Position numbers and translations under genes: made by a program
Assembly (NCBI GenBank): GCA_031772625.1
Contig: CM062813.1
Coordinates: forward strand, 693,604,420 to 693,668,419
Origin: Pinus tabuliformis
Taxonomy: Eukaryota; Streptophyta; Pinopsida; Pinales; Pinaceae
Reading direction: 5' to 3'
DNA: 64,000 bases
Shown here: piece by piece, positions 1 to 12,292 of the stretch
How the letters are laid out: each line of letters begins with the position of its first letter
Position numbering within the stretch: position 1 is the first letter of the stretch
The notes under the pieces: generated by a model
Databases searched by the model: none
What the model was told of the DNA's origin: nothing
Seen by the model: only the letters and a program-made list of their open reading frames with translations

Positions 1-285
1 ACGAAAATATAGTAAAGTGAACGAAAAGAGGCCCATCTATATCATCCTGAAAGGATGAAATTAAATATATGCACAATGAGACTTCTGGGATGACGAGCTA
101 TAGGGTGATGTGGAAAGAAGAAAACACATTTCAAATAAAAACATAAAAGGTGTAAGCAAAGAGAGGCCCATATGCATATGGCATGTGAATTGGAAGATCG
201 TGCAGGGTCTAAGTCATCTCGGGGAAAATAAACAAAACAAACCAAAAGAAAAGATATGGGATGAGGATTGCAGTGAAAATATTTT
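1..285. repeat. Dispersed repeat 1, copy A (partial at window edge)
   Basis: This stretch aligns along its whole length with 43,084-43,366 in the same orientation. Shared blocks include AGGCCCATCT, CATCCTGAAAGGATGA, GGGATGACGAG, GTGATGTGGAAAGAAG and CATATGCATATGGCATGTG. Differences are scattered substitutions and small indels, so the copies are old. The alignment starts at base 1, so the repeat probably continues to the left. No coding capacity or terminal structure is visible and the family is unknown. Confidence 0.75.
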
Positions 286-1549
286 GTGTCGCATAGTTTG
301 TGTCGCCCTTCCTCCTCTGGTATGGCAGTTCCGTCATTTGTGATACCTTCCTTGAGGATAAGCTCTCTCTTCCACCTTTCATGGAGACTCCTTCTCCTAT
401 TTAAACACTCACCATTGCTATGATCAGCTAGTTGGTAAATTCTTGGATTGAGCAATGTTGTTAGTGCTTTTGAGTTGATAGATAGTTGGTGTGGGTGTGA
501 CAAGTGTGGGATTGTTGATAGCTTGAGGAAGGTTGTGAAGTGCCCTTAAATTTGTGCTAAAACTTATGAGTGAGAGAGAAACTTTGTATGTTGGGAGGTC
601 TATCTTCAAAGAGTGAATGCTTGAGAAATACACTGGTTGGACCCTCTGAGAAGGCTTGCAACATCAAGACTTTGGTTTTAAGCTTGCTATTATTTCATTA
701 TTAATGCACTCAACGATGTTTTCTTATGTCTTGTATGTAATTTACTTGATAGCTCATGACTTCTTGACTTTGTGAGTAAATAGATCATTGTTGTTTTTCG
801 GTTACGTGCTTTGTTGTATTTCCTTTGCATTGTTTCAGGTTGATCACTCATTGAGGAGAAGGAAGCGGAAACTGGAGCAGTGCAACGGAACTTCATCGAC
901 CACCAGTTGAGGTAGGCCTCCAACTATGACTGTTTAAGGAAATATATTGTTGATCTGTCCTTGCTGTGACCAGACCCACTCTAGGGCTAGAGGGGTTGCC
1001 TCTATCTGCAGAGGGAACACTTTCCTACATCACAAATAATAACTGAGATCACTCACTCTCCTCTTGTTAGCATTAGGTTTGCACCTTTCCCTGAAAGGTC
1101 CAAAGGCTATATTTATCAGTTCATTATGAAAAGTCATGGTTATGAAAAGGGCCTATAATTTTTTTTTAAGCCTAAAGAAATGTCAAATCAATTCATTTCA
1201 ACTAACCCTAAGCTTTCACTAATATTTTTGCAGCAAAATTAGCCTATCGCAAACCTACAGTTGGCGCTACAATTTTTTTCGCAGTGTTGTGCTATGAAAT
1301 ATTTTCATAGAGCTCACTGCAAAAATTAAAAGTTAGGTTTTCAAGCTGCTAAACCTATCATTTCAACTCCCTAAGTGGTTTTTCACAAATCCATATCCAT
1401 TTTCATCCTTGATGTGATAACTAGCTTCATTTTAAAGACAAAGAAGGAATTTTACACTCAAACCGTAAAATACTCAGTTTGCTCTAAAAAGGTAATTTCC
1501 AGCATACCCTGAAATTTGTTGAAAGTGCAACGGAAGGTTCTAGAACGAT
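286..1549. other. Non-coding stretch, nothing recognised
   Basis: Moderately AT-rich DNA without a convincing reading frame. A pyrimidine-rich run ending in AG lies just before about 839 and a GTAGG lies at about 911. These resemble splice sites around a short exon, but with no open frame or partner exon I do not call a gene. Confidence 0.5.
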
Positions 1550-2840
1550 TTGCATCATCCGACCAGGGTGATTCAAGGTTGTGAAAGAATTTCCAATATC
1601 ATAAACACTTGCAAGATGGGAAGATCGGGCCATGTGAAGCGTTTTGAGCCCGATGTAATGTACTTTGAAGTTTATCCAAAAATGTTGGCTCTGTTCCAAA
1701 ATGCAAGCTATGAATCAATATTCCAACGCTTCAATGGACACAACCTGAGTTAGTGTCATGAACTCATATACTATTTTGATGGCAATAAAACATGAATTAG
1801 AACTCTATAGTTTCCAGTCACTAAGGAATCCATTGCAGAGGCCACGAGTTTGCCTACTCAGGGTGAAAGGTGGTTCAAAAAGAAAATATTACAAAATGTG
1901 GACTTGAACTTTTTCATGAAGGAAGACCATCAGAACCAAGACTTGAATGTAGGATTCCTTGAGAACATGCTGAAGTCCGAATGGTCTAACAATCTTAGAT
2001 TTGTGTAGCTCTTCTTCACCTATGAAGGAAGGTGATCTAAATATTATTTCTATCACATGATGTTTTTATGTCATTTATTAGGTTTTAGTAAGATTAGTTT
2101 TCCCTTTTTTTTCATTAAAGTTTGCTAAATATTTCTACCAAAGCTAGAACTAGACCTGAGCTGCAACCTCATGATATTTGTCATCACGTCTTGATAAAAA
2201 TACTATATACTCATGAGTTAAACAATCATGTGGAACGACTGAGACAAAGAAGCATGAGACAACCCACACCTAGATTACTAAGGAGAGGTCAAACTAAAGA
2301 TTCTTTCAAAACCCTAGCTCAGGAAACAAAGGGAGAGCCTAGCCATATTTTTGTTGAAGAACATGTTGAAAACCCTGTAAAGGAACTAAAGGTTAGGGTA
2401 TATGAGAGGAGAACAAGAAGATAACATAAGCTAAATCTAGGAGAAGAGGAGGATAAGCACATAAAAAAAAATGAGAAAGGGAGACAGAAAATGGAAATAG
2501 GGAACAAATAAATGGAAACAAAGCCGAGGGTTTACTCCATAAAACCTAACACTCGCCCTACAAACAAGCTAATAATAACTTTAAAGGAAAAATAAACCCT
2601 AAGCTAAAGGAAACAATGATTGTTGATGAAGAGATTGTGCAAGTTTCAAAGAGCAGAAAGAAAGCCACCAAACAGGGAAAAAGAAGTATGCAGACAAAAA
2701 AGGGAAAGAAATCCTAAAGGCTGGAAAAAACATACAAAAAGTTACCAGAAGGATAAGAAGAAGCCAAGGATTGTTAGACCTCCTTTCTCAGGCTATAGAA
2801 GCTATGTAGGAATGATCAATTTACCTGATTGGTAGAGAAA
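1550..2840 (+). pseudogene. Decayed coding region, unidentified plant repeat protein
   Basis: Plus-strand translation gives protein-like stretches separated by interruptions. One runs from 1550 to 1753 and includes FEPDVMYFEVYPKMLALF. Protein-like text continues through about 1760-2110, with segments such as GERWFKKKILQNVDLNFF and LFFTYEGR. Another runs from 2122 to 2424 (RPELQPHDICHHVLIKIL) and ends in a Lys/Arg-rich tail that continues to about 2830. Amino-acid usage (aromatic, Lys and Glu residues in helical patterns) is unlike random AT-rich translation, so this was once coding. It vaguely resembles plant 'putative transposon protein' helical domains, but I do not recognise a family with confidence. 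It lies upstream of and in the same direction as the gypsy element at 3183, but outside that element's LTR. Confidence 0.5.
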
Positions 2841-3182
2841 TACACAAAACCCTAATTTTGTTGAACAAACCCTAATTATACCTCAACATTTTGACCTGCA
2901 CAATTTTAATCTTTTTGACAGTCATCTTTGATTTGATATGTTATGGTAATATGTCAAAGGGTTTTGCGGCTAAGGGAGTTTAGAGAATACAAGTCAACAC
3001 AAGGAAAAAGAGCCTTAAAAGGAGAAAGCAGTTACAAGGGGCAATTGCATAGTTTCAACTAAGTTTACAGGTTCATGTACCAATTTTGCTACCAAGAGGG
3101 AATACGAGTTGCAGTTTTAGACATTAAGCCTACAAGCGTGTGAATAGCTCCAAATCGTACAATACAACTATGACTCTTACTA
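2841..3182. other. Spacer before gypsy element
   Basis: AT-rich DNA with no gene seen. Its last five bases, 3178-3182 (TACTA), are the left target-site duplication of the element that follows; the right copy at 9088-9092 reads TCCTA. Confidence 0.55.
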
Positions 3183-3803
3183 TGATCCAGGTGGATATTG
3201 GTGGCCACCCGCCAAGTCCACTTGGACCCCCACCATAGTTTCTTTCAACTTTTCAGTTTCCTTAATTGTAGCACATTTTACTATTTTTAGCAATTTTTCG
3301 GGTCCTGAACTTCCGGAGCCGTTTTGAGGCCCTAAACAAAATTGTTTGGGAAAACTGGGAGAAACATGGGTCTATGGACCGATGTTTCTCTTCCCAAAGT
3401 TGTAGTTCTCGGATAGATATTTCTAACGAGATATTGTGAGCGTCAAACGAAGATCGTATGCCAAAGTTACGACCTCGGAAAGTTGATGAACCAATTTACC
3501 CAAACAGGGCCCACAGTTTGGTGTTTCATCTTCTAGGGTTAGGTTTTTGGATGTTTAGGGTTTTCATTTGTTTCTCAACAATAAATAGGCATTCGAGCCT
3601 CATTGTAACATAGTTCAGAGGCATGTAGCCGCCACATCTCTTCTCAGAGATAAGCTACCATCGCCCAAGCTAGTTTATTTCCATTTCTGTTTGTAAGCAT
3701 ATTTCAGTATTTTACAGTAATGAAATGAAGTATTATTTCCGTTGCATCTCTGTATTTATGGTTATTTCTGTAATTTTTTGTGTTCCTGTTTAAATCCAGA
3801 TTA
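3183..3803 (+). repeat. 5' LTR of gypsy element
   Basis: Starts TGATCCAG and pairs end to end with 8467-9087. It contains AACAATAAATAGGC and a later AATGAAATGAAG region, plausible TATA-like and 3'-end signals. The primer-binding site follows immediately. Confidence 0.9.
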
Positions 3804-3881
3804 GTGGTATCAGAGCGGTCTGCTTTTTCTCTGTTTTTCTTTGCATGTCCCCAATGAGGTCGGGATGTAAGGAGTTAGGGC

Positions 3882-4870
3882 TTGAACTGGTCGAACCTTT
3901 GCAAGACCAGCCTCATAAATCCTGATAGCCTCCCATGGAGGATGAAAAGAAAGACGAGGGGGCAGGAGATCCGATCAAAATCTTGCTCGAAGAAGCCCTC
4001 AAGCGGAAAAGGAACGCGAAGATGGACAACTTTGCTTAGATCCTTCAGTGGCTACCCAAAGGCGACACATCGACTTCCAACAACTACTCTGGAAATGCCA
4101 CACCCTTTAAGGTACAAGTTAATTTTGAAATCCCCATCTTCGAGGGTAGAATAGACGCAGATGCTGTAGATAAATGGTTAAATCTGCTAGAAGGGTATTT
4201 TTCTGTTCATGATTTTTCCAGTCGGGAAAAGATTATTTTCGCTCTTCTCAAAGCAGCCCCCCACGTCAAGGACTGGTGGGAAACCTACTGCGAGTAGAAG
4301 GATGAAAGTACGGGCTCACTATTTTCAACTGCACCCACTTGGAATTCATTCCGGGATGTCATCAAGGAGCAGTACTACCCTGTCGGAAGCTATAAGGATC
4401 AATACATAAAGTGGACCACGCTGCGGCAGGGAAGAGACCAAGATGTGCCAGAGTTTACCAATATTTTCCATACCCTTCACACAAAGTTGGGTATCAAGGA
4501 TTTGAAGCAGCATTTGGTACTCAAATACCATGGCTTCCTGCACAAGTACATCCAGGAAGAAATAAAATCCTGAACATCTCCTCGCTTGGCACTACATACC
4601 AATATGCCGTCAAGGTCGAGCAAAATTTAAACAGAAGAAGCGAGACTTTGGATCTGCGAACCCGAAGCAAGGGAAAGGTGCCCCCAAATCACAGAATAAA
4701 GGAAAAATCCAAGGTGGAGTGGCCCAAGACAACTTTCCAAAGCTACAAGCAAAGAACAACGCCGCGAAGCCAAAAAAGGACACAGGAAAGTGGTGTGAGT
4801 TCCATAAGAGCTCCACTCACAACACAAGTGAGTGTTGGGCCAAGTAGTCACTGGTGGCCGAGCTAAGGGT
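3882..4870 (+). pseudogene. Gag region of gypsy element (fossil)
   Basis: The region between the primer-binding site and the protease, where gag lies in Ty3/gypsy elements. Translation gives gag-like helical and basic stretches in more than one frame. A Lys/Arg-rich stretch near 4610-4760 would be the nucleocapsid side. It is broken in several places and cannot make a full capsid protein. The call rests mainly on position. Confidence 0.6.
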
Positions 4871-5017
4871 TTCAAAATCAAATGCATGTTCTGACTCTGA
4901 GTCAGAACCTGACAAGGGGAATGACAAAGGGAAGCAAATTATTGATGCAGAGCCCAATGCCACCTTTGCCACCACGAAGATCCAGAGGAGAAGGAGGAGC
5001 ATCTCTTCCACTCCCAG

Positions 5018-8000
5018 ATGTGGGTAAAGGGCTCCCCACTACAGTTCATTGTTGACAACAGGAGCCAAAAGAACCTCATTTCGGGAGAGGTCGTGAAGCG
5101 GCTGGGCTTACTGACCACAACACATCCACAACTGTACACCATCAGGTGGCTTCACCAAGGACAGGATCTTAGCGTAAGCCAACAGTGTCACCTTCCATAC
5201 AACATCAAGCCCTTCATGGATGAGGTATTGTGTGACATTGCTCCCCTTGATGTTTGTGATGTATTATTAGGACAACCATACTTGTGGCAGCGACATGCTG
5301 TGTATGAATCAAGGCCCCGTGATGTTAATGTCACTTTGGGAAATAAGTTGTACATGATACCAGAGGTAGCACCGCCTACCGCCATGTCTTTGGTTACTGC
5401 AAAATAATGTAGTAAGCTCATTTCCAAAATCAGGAAATTTGTTTTCCTGATGATAGACCCTCAAGGAAAGAGGAAGACAGTGGCCACGACCTCCAGACAG
5501 GGCCCCTCCACATGACAACTACAGATGGACAAGGTCGTGGAGGAGTACGAGGACATCTTCACCTCCCCCGCTAGGGTTCCTCTGCACTGTCAGGTCAAGC
5601 ACTCCATCGATCTGACCCCAGGTGCACCGTTTCCCAATGGACCAATATATCGGCACTCCGTTCTAGAGAACGATGAAATCAGGAGGCAGATTTAGGAGCC
5701 GTTGTAGAACGGTCACATCCGTTCGAGTTCATCACCTTGTGGGAGCTCGATCGTGTTGGTATAGAAGAAGGATGGGACTTAGAGACTCTGTATTGACTAT
5801 TGGGCGCTGAACAAGATCACTGTCCGTAATAGGTACCTGATCCCATAGATTGATGATCTCTTGGACCAACTTAAGGGGGAAAAATATTTCAGCAAGATCA
5901 ATTTAAAGTCAGGATATCACCAGGTACCAATCGAACCCTCCGATGTGTGGAAGACTGCCTTCAAAGCCAAGGAGGGCCTTTTCGAATGGTTAGTTATGCC
6001 TTTCGAATTGATGAATGCTCCTGCAACGTTCATGAGGCTAATGGATGACATCTTGCAGCCATTCACCAAATCATTTGTAGTGCTATACTTGGATGACATC
6101 CCGATCTTTATCCAGAGTTTGGAAGAGCACCTCCACCACATCCGACAGGTTCTCCAAAAACTGCGGAAACAAAAGTTATGTGCCAATTTGGAGAAATGCA
6201 CTTTTGACATGACCCAAGTTCAGTATCTGGGATACATTATTGACGAACAAGGGGTGCATGTGGATCTAGCTAAGATCCAAGTCATTTGGGATTGGCCATC
6301 TCCAACCACTATAACAGAGCTCTGCAACTTTCTAGGTCTTGCCAACTTCTACCGCAAGTTCGTGTTGGGATTTTCTCATATCACTTGGCCCTTGAGCCAA
6401 GTGACCATGGGAGGAGCGAAAGCAAAATTCTTTTGGTTTGAGTCTCAACAGAAGGCATTCACAAAGTTGAAAGATCGCCTCTGCTCGGCACCAATGCTCG
6501 CATTACTAGACTTGCAACAACCATTTGAGGTTGCGACAAATGCCTCTGACTATCCTATTGGGGTAGTCCTTACTCAACACGAGTATCCAGTGGCATATCA
6601 CAGTGAGACACTTTCAGACACAGTCCGGAAGTATCCCACTTATGACAAAGATAAGTATTCCATTGTGCAGCCTTGTCGACAATGGAAGCATTACATTTTG
6701 GGGAAGGAAATGGTCATCCACACAGACCACTGACCCTTGCAGTTCATACAGACCCAAGGGAAATTGCAAAATGATCGCCATCAAAAGTGGTCCATGTACC
6801 TGCAACAGTTCCATTTGAATATCAAGTATAAGAAGGGCAACACCAATAATGTTGCAGATTTCCTCAGTTCCATTTGAAAATCAAGTATAAGAAGGGCAAC
6901 ACCAATAATGTTGCAAATTTCCTCAGTTGACCACCGATCATGGCGTTAACCACCATGATCAACTCTTGTGGGCACGAGACTTCTGATTGACCACTTCTCT
7001 ACAAAAGCGACCTAGAATTCTGCCACACATACCATACACTCTTGGAGGGTCAGCGTGTTCCAGATTTTCACCTCCAGGATGCCCTGTTATGCCACCTGGG
7101 TCACCTTTGTGTTCCTTCTAGCGAGCGTGGCAAGATGATTTGGGAAGAACACTACAGTCGAGTTACTGGGCATTTCAGGTTGAGAAAATGGTGGTAGTAC
7201 TGCAAAAGTATTTCTATTGGTCGAATCTTTGGCAAGATGTCGAGAAGTACATCAGATCATGCACCGCCTGCGCCATTTCCAAACCAACCATCAAGAAGCA
7301 AGGCCTCTATACCCCGCTGCCTATCCCTAGTCGACCTTGGGAATCCATCTCCATGGATTACATGTCAGGCCTTCCTTCTACTAAGCATGGAAATGACTGT
7401 TTTTTGTGGTTGTCGATAGGTTCTCGAAGATGGCCATTATGGCGGCCTACAAGAAGAATATCACAACAGAAGCCACTGCTAAACTCTTCTTTGAAAGAGT
7501 GTGGGTACACTTTCAGATCCCACAGTCTATCATCTCAGATCGAGACAACAGGTTCCTCAGTACATTTTGGTCTAGCCTCTGGTCGATGCTGGACACCAAA
7601 CTCACTAAGTCCACAGCCTTACATCCTCAAATTGATGGCCAGACAGAGGTTGTGAACATGATGATCGTACATATTCTATGCATGTACAACTTAAATCATC
7701 CACACACATGGGATGAGAGCCTCCCCTATGTTCAACACAGCTACAACCGGGATCTCCACAACTCAACTGGCCACAACCCTTTTCAGGTGGGCTTGGGATT
7801 CCATCCACTATGTCCCATTGATGTGGCCATGCCATTTGCAGCTACTCACACAGATTTGGCTCATGGCCAGTCCAAAACAGATAAGGGAAACAAATTCATT
7901 GAGCATATCCAACATATTCTCTAGTAGGTCCATGACATTATGGAGAAATCAAATTCCAAGTACAAGCAGCGACATGATCAACATCGGGTGCCACACAAGT

Positions 8001-8455
8001 TTCAGGTGGGCGACAAAGTCTGGTTGCATTTGCAAAAGGAATGCCTTACCGGAGCCTATCAGAAACTTAGACCACTTCGATATGATCCTTACACCATTAC
8101 CAAGGTTGTGGGAGACAATACATTTGAGCTCAACATTCCCCCATTCCTTGGCCTACACCCAGTGTTCAATGTGGACCGCCTTCGGCCATACTTTCCACCA
8201 TTACTAGACACATCTCACATTGCAGAACAACTCACACCCACAGAGTTAAATCCAGATGGCATGGAACAAGCGACAACTGATCGGATCATGGACACACAAA
8301 TCAAGCATGCTCGCCAACAGAATACCCAACTGTATCGAATTTCCAAAGCAGGCCAACTCTTTCACCAAGGCAAGTGGCTCACCAGGGACCAAGTTCAGCA
8401 GAAGTTTCCTCATCTCATGAAAGAAATGAAGGCAATGGGGACCATTACTTCCTAA
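5018..8455 (+). pseudogene. Pol region of gypsy element: PR-RT-RH-IN (fossil)
   Basis: Aspartic-protease-like sequence lies at about 5018-5400. Reverse transcriptase lies at about 5800-6450, with KINLKSGYHQV, VMPFELMNAPATF and the catalytic YLDDI. RNase H sequence follows at about 6450-6740 (ATNASDYPIG, IHTDH). The integrase zinc-binding and catalytic regions lie at about 7140-7900, with CTACAISKP, DRFSKMAIM and ISDRDNRF. The last part, 7940-8455, has the integrase C-terminal fold (KLRPLRYDPY) and a tail that may be a worn chromodomain. The order is that of Ty3/gypsy, and the coding region is broken. Confidence 0.88.
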
Positions 8456-8466
8456 GGGGGGAGGAA

Positions 8467-9087
8467 TGATCCAGTGGATATTGGTGGCCACCCGCCAAGT
8501 CCACTTGGACCCCCAACATAGTTTCTTTCAACTTTTCAGTTTCCTAAATTGTAGCATAGTTTACTATTTTTAGCAGTTTTTCGGGTCTTGAACTTCTGGA
8601 GCCGTTTTAAGGCCTTAAATGACATTTTTTTGGGAAAACTGGGAGCAACATGGGTCCACGGACCGTTGTTTCGCTTCCAAAAGTTGTATTTCTTGGATAG
8701 ATATTTCTAACGAGATATTGTGCACGTCAAACGAAGATCGTATGCCAAAGTTACGACCGCAGGAAGTTGATGTACCAATTTACCCAAACGAGGCCCATAG
8801 TTTGGTGTTTCATCTTCTAGGGTTAGGTTTTTGGATGTTTAGGGGTTTCCATTGTTTCTCAACAATAAATAGGCCTTCGAGCCTCATTGTAACATAGGTC
8901 AGAGACATGTAGCCATCACATCTCTTCTCAGAGATAAACTACCATCACCATAGCTGGTTTATTTCCATTTCTATTTGTAAGCATATTTCAGTATTTTATA
9001 GTAATGAAATGAAGTATTATTTCCATTGCATCTCTGTATTTATGGTTATTTCTGTAATTTGTTGCGTTCCTATTTAAATCTGGATCA
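8467..9087 (+). repeat. 3' LTR of gypsy element
   Basis: A 621-bp direct repeat of 3183-3803, preceded by a purine tract and ending TGGATCA. About 55 differences from the 5' copy were counted by eye. Confidence 0.9.
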
Positions 9088-9092
9088 TCCTA

Positions 9093-10440
9093 GTTCCAGA
9101 AGAATAGTGGGAGATACATGCAACAATTTCATAAGATACTTTAACTAATGTTATGTGCCAAATAGAGATCTGAATAGCTAAAGGATATGCTTTTGATTAT
9201 GTTATGTTAATTAAACTCTCAAATATTGTAAATATTTTGAAATTATTTCTACCAAACTTTTTGGATCTTATCTTTGATGTATTTTCCATATATTATATAT
9301 CAGAAAGGAGAAAAAAGGTTGGATTTTGATGAAAAGATAGTTATTCTCTATGTGTTTTGAAAGTTTTATTAATTTACAGTTTGCCAAGATTAGAAGATTT
9401 TGATCATTGACAAAAAGATTCATGTGATGGTATCTCTTAGTTTGTATTCTTTACATGTTTCAATGTTTCTCCCTTTGTAATATCATTTGAATGTATTATC
9501 TTCCGATATTTAAATGAGAATAAATGTTACACAATTCATCCTTGTTTTTTATGCTCTATGTCATAGATTCAAATATTTGCACTCCTATCTTCTAAAGCTA
9601 CTTTAGGATTCATCTCCTATGCCATACTGTAGTGGATTTATTTTCTATTTTCCTCTTTCAACTACAATGATGATTTGAAATGTCTAAGATGTTCCATCTA
9701 CCTTGCCTTTGTTAATCCTTGATCATACATCTAGTATCTTGGTAAGTTGCCTTAAAACCCTAGCTTTTTGACTCCATTTCCCAATGGACTATCTCCCTCA
9801 TGCCCAACCAAACCCTATTTCAACACAATTCAACTAAAGATCTAGCCATTTTTTTAATGCACAGTTAATTGCTAAATTTAGTTATTAGGCTGTTAGAGAG
9901 AGCCCTCTCTAGATTGAAGGGGCTAGCCTTCAATCTGTAAGATTGGTTTGAAAAGGTTGCCTTAAGAATTCCTCTTTCACAACCAAGAGGATATTTCTGA
10001 GTGATAACATCTGCAACTCTAAATAATCATCATAAATGGCTTAAAATTTTTCATTAAGATTCCCTTCCTTTCTATTAGATATATCATAGTACAAAGAAAG
10101 ACTAAATGAATTTTTCAAGATTGTTGAAAATATGACCATTAAATGACACTTTATCAAAATCAAAATGAATTGGAAATTCATTATTTATAGGATTTATAAC
10201 AACTCCTCCATTTTAAAAATTATCATTGGCACAAAGAGGAATTGTTGGAATATTAGCAAATGAATTGAAATGAGCAAAAAGATCATGATAAAGGGAAAAA
10301 TGATTGTTTGAAGAAATGAACATGAAAATTTATTTTCTTGTAAATTCATGTTCCTTTTTCCATCATGCAAATTTAAAATTCTTGTTTATGTGCCTGGCTG
10401 ACTATGCTTTCCTAAAGATTGATACTTGGATGCCTCAAAC
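9093..10440. other. AT-rich spacer with one perfect inverted repeat
   Basis: No gene or named repeat recognised. At 9911-9936 a perfect 10-bp inverted repeat, AGATTGAAGG and CCTTCAATCT, surrounds a 6-base loop, GGCTAG. Confidence 0.5.
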
Positions 10441-10447
10441 TTTATAA

Positions 10448-11616
10448 CTAATCATAAATTCTAGAATGAGAATTATTTACCACAAAAAAATCATTATTGG
10501 AATTTTCAGTCAACATTTTTGTTTGCTGATTTGCTGGTTGTTTTTCATCTTCAACATAAATAATATGATTAGGAACAACAAAATCACTTTGATTTTGAGG
10601 ATTCGATTCTTCAATAGTAGCATGGTTTAAAGCATTCTCTGGATTGGCATTATATATGTTGAATGTGTTTATGTTTTCATGAGAATGAATATTCAGTTCT
10701 TCCAAGCTTAGTGATTGCACAATAATAGCATGAGAAAGCACATCACAGACTTCATCAACATATATAACATTAGATTGTTCATCTTGAACTATTGTTTTCA
10801 AATTGATTGAATTATTATGAGTAATAGATTAAACTTGAGCATCATTAACAAATCACCAACAACTTGTTTCAAGGGTTATTTAGGATCATCATTAACATTG
10901 TAGGTAGAATTTATAAGTTGTAGGAATCTATCACATATAGCTGATGCAATTTCATCATGAATGACATGTGCATCTTCAGTAGGTAAAATTTCAACCATGC
11001 TAATAGGGATAGAAGGTGGCTCATAAAAGCTTGAAACTATTTGATTATATGGATTTGGAATGCAACGAAGAAAAACTAAATGTTTAAACCATCCTATTGA
11101 ATTGAAACTCAAGAGGTAATTCTTTAGATAGAAATTGAGAACAAATTAATTTAAATCTAATAAGAAAATAATCCAAATACTCACCTTCAAATCTACGAAG
11201 TACTTCAAGTTGATCATAAACCTTTTCATAATCACAATCCTAAAAAGTGTGAAGGAAATTTGTGTAAACTCATCCCAAATGAGTATAGAGGCAAATGGAA
11301 ATGATCTACACCAATCTTTGCATAAGTATGTCGAAGTAAGAGTAAGGATCTTGCAGATCACACCTTCATCAATATCATAATTATTACAATTTAGAAAAAA
11401 TTGAAGAACATGATCATAAGCAAAAACATTCTTATTAACCTTAAATTTTGTTTTTGACATAAGCTTTACTACCTTTATTGGAGTGGTGGCAGGTGGAAGT
11501 CCAATGAAGCAAATCCAAATATGCAATTTAGAAGGATCCATTACAAATAGATAACACTATTGGAACATAAGACTAAAAAAGAAGAACTTATCAAACCCTC
11601 CTTCTAGCGCCAAAAA
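10448..11616 (-). pseudogene. Gypsy-type gag remnant (fossil), minus strand
   Basis: Minus-strand translation gives three gag-like stretches, at about 11541-11146, 11112-10876 and 10801-10448. The first contains CKDWCRSFPFASI and WDEFTQ, the pattern of the plant retrotransposon gag domain (tryptophan, then S-x-P-x-S-I, then W-D-x-F). The last is Asn-rich and less diagnostic. Just upstream in the minus-strand sense lies TGGCGCTAGAAGGAGGG (about 11597-11613), a typical primer-binding-site form for Ty3/gypsy elements that do not use initiator Met tRNA. The coding region is broken in several places and no pol follows at lower coordinates, so only the 5' part survives. Confidence 0.5.
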
Positions 11617-11900
11617 TGTTGATGGCCAAAAATGACCTCATCAACATCAGGAGGACCACCACGTCAGATCCCCAAATCAAACTCTTTTTCATTTAGATAT
11701 AGTTGTTCCAACTAGTTCTAATGGGTCCATTTACCCCCCTTACCCTCCCTGTTGACTTGTGATGTATATAATTAATTATCAACAAGAGAGTAAATCATAC
11801 TTACATTCTTGCTGCATTCTGGTAAGAAGACAACCCTTAAGTTGAAACAAGGGTTCAACCAAGCTACACTAAAGTTTGATCCTGCGTAAGGAGACTTCTA
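11617..11900 (-). repeat. Probable LTR end next to the gag remnant
   Basis: The minus-strand sequence ends CATCAACA at 11617, directly followed by a few T residues and the TGGCGC primer-binding-site start. That is the expected LTR/primer-binding-site junction. The far end of this LTR could not be fixed and the right limit given is arbitrary. No second copy was found in the window. Confidence 0.35.
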
Positions 11901-12229
11901 AAAATTCTTTTTAAATAAAAATGAAAATTAATCTAGAATGCAAGCAACAAAAGGAAATCTAATCTATCTTATCTCGATTAGGACAAGATATATATCTTAC
12001 CCAAATCAAGAGCAAAGTGATTAAAAGAATGAGGATTTAACATGTTCTTTTATAATGAATATCAAACTACTAAAAAAGTTCTAACAACTGATATTATAAT
12101 TGTAAAACTTGCTCTGTTTGGAGATTTAAAACAATGAAAGTTGAGCCATCAAGACTTGGAAAAAGTTCACATTATCCCAATGACAGTTAGATCTCTTTTA
12201 AAAGGAAAATTTCTGAGTAAATAGTTATA
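11901..12229. other. AT-rich spacer
   Basis: Nothing recognised. Positions 12214-12229 (TGAGTAAATAGTTATA) directly precede a T-run and may be the target-site duplication of the retroposon that follows; a similar 16-mer lies at 19466-19481. Confidence 0.4.
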
Positions 12230-12292
12230 TTTTTTTTTTGTAAACTTGGTAGTACTTTATTAATATTAACCAACTAGAAACCTGGTTCACTC

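Larger units (their letters stand above)
3183..9087 (+). mobile_element. Ty3/gypsy LTR retrotransposon, broken (chromovirus-like)
   Basis: A complete LTR-to-LTR element of 5905 bp. Both LTRs are 621 bp and begin TGATCCAG. A primer-binding site, TGGTATCAGAGC, sits just inside the 5' LTR (3805-3816). A purine tract, AAGGGGGGAGGAA, abuts the 3' LTR. The interior reads gag, protease, reverse transcriptase, RNase H and integrase, in the order typical of Ty3/gypsy. Near the end is a segment that may be a degenerate chromodomain, which would make it a chromovirus. It is broken, with about half a dozen or more interruptions. The LTRs differ by roughly 9% by eye, so the insertion is old. Confidence 0.92.

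Noticed and set aside
839-911. Possible internal exon with AG and GT borders
   Set aside because: No open frame with neighbouring exons and no conserved motif; splice-like dinucleotides are common by chance.
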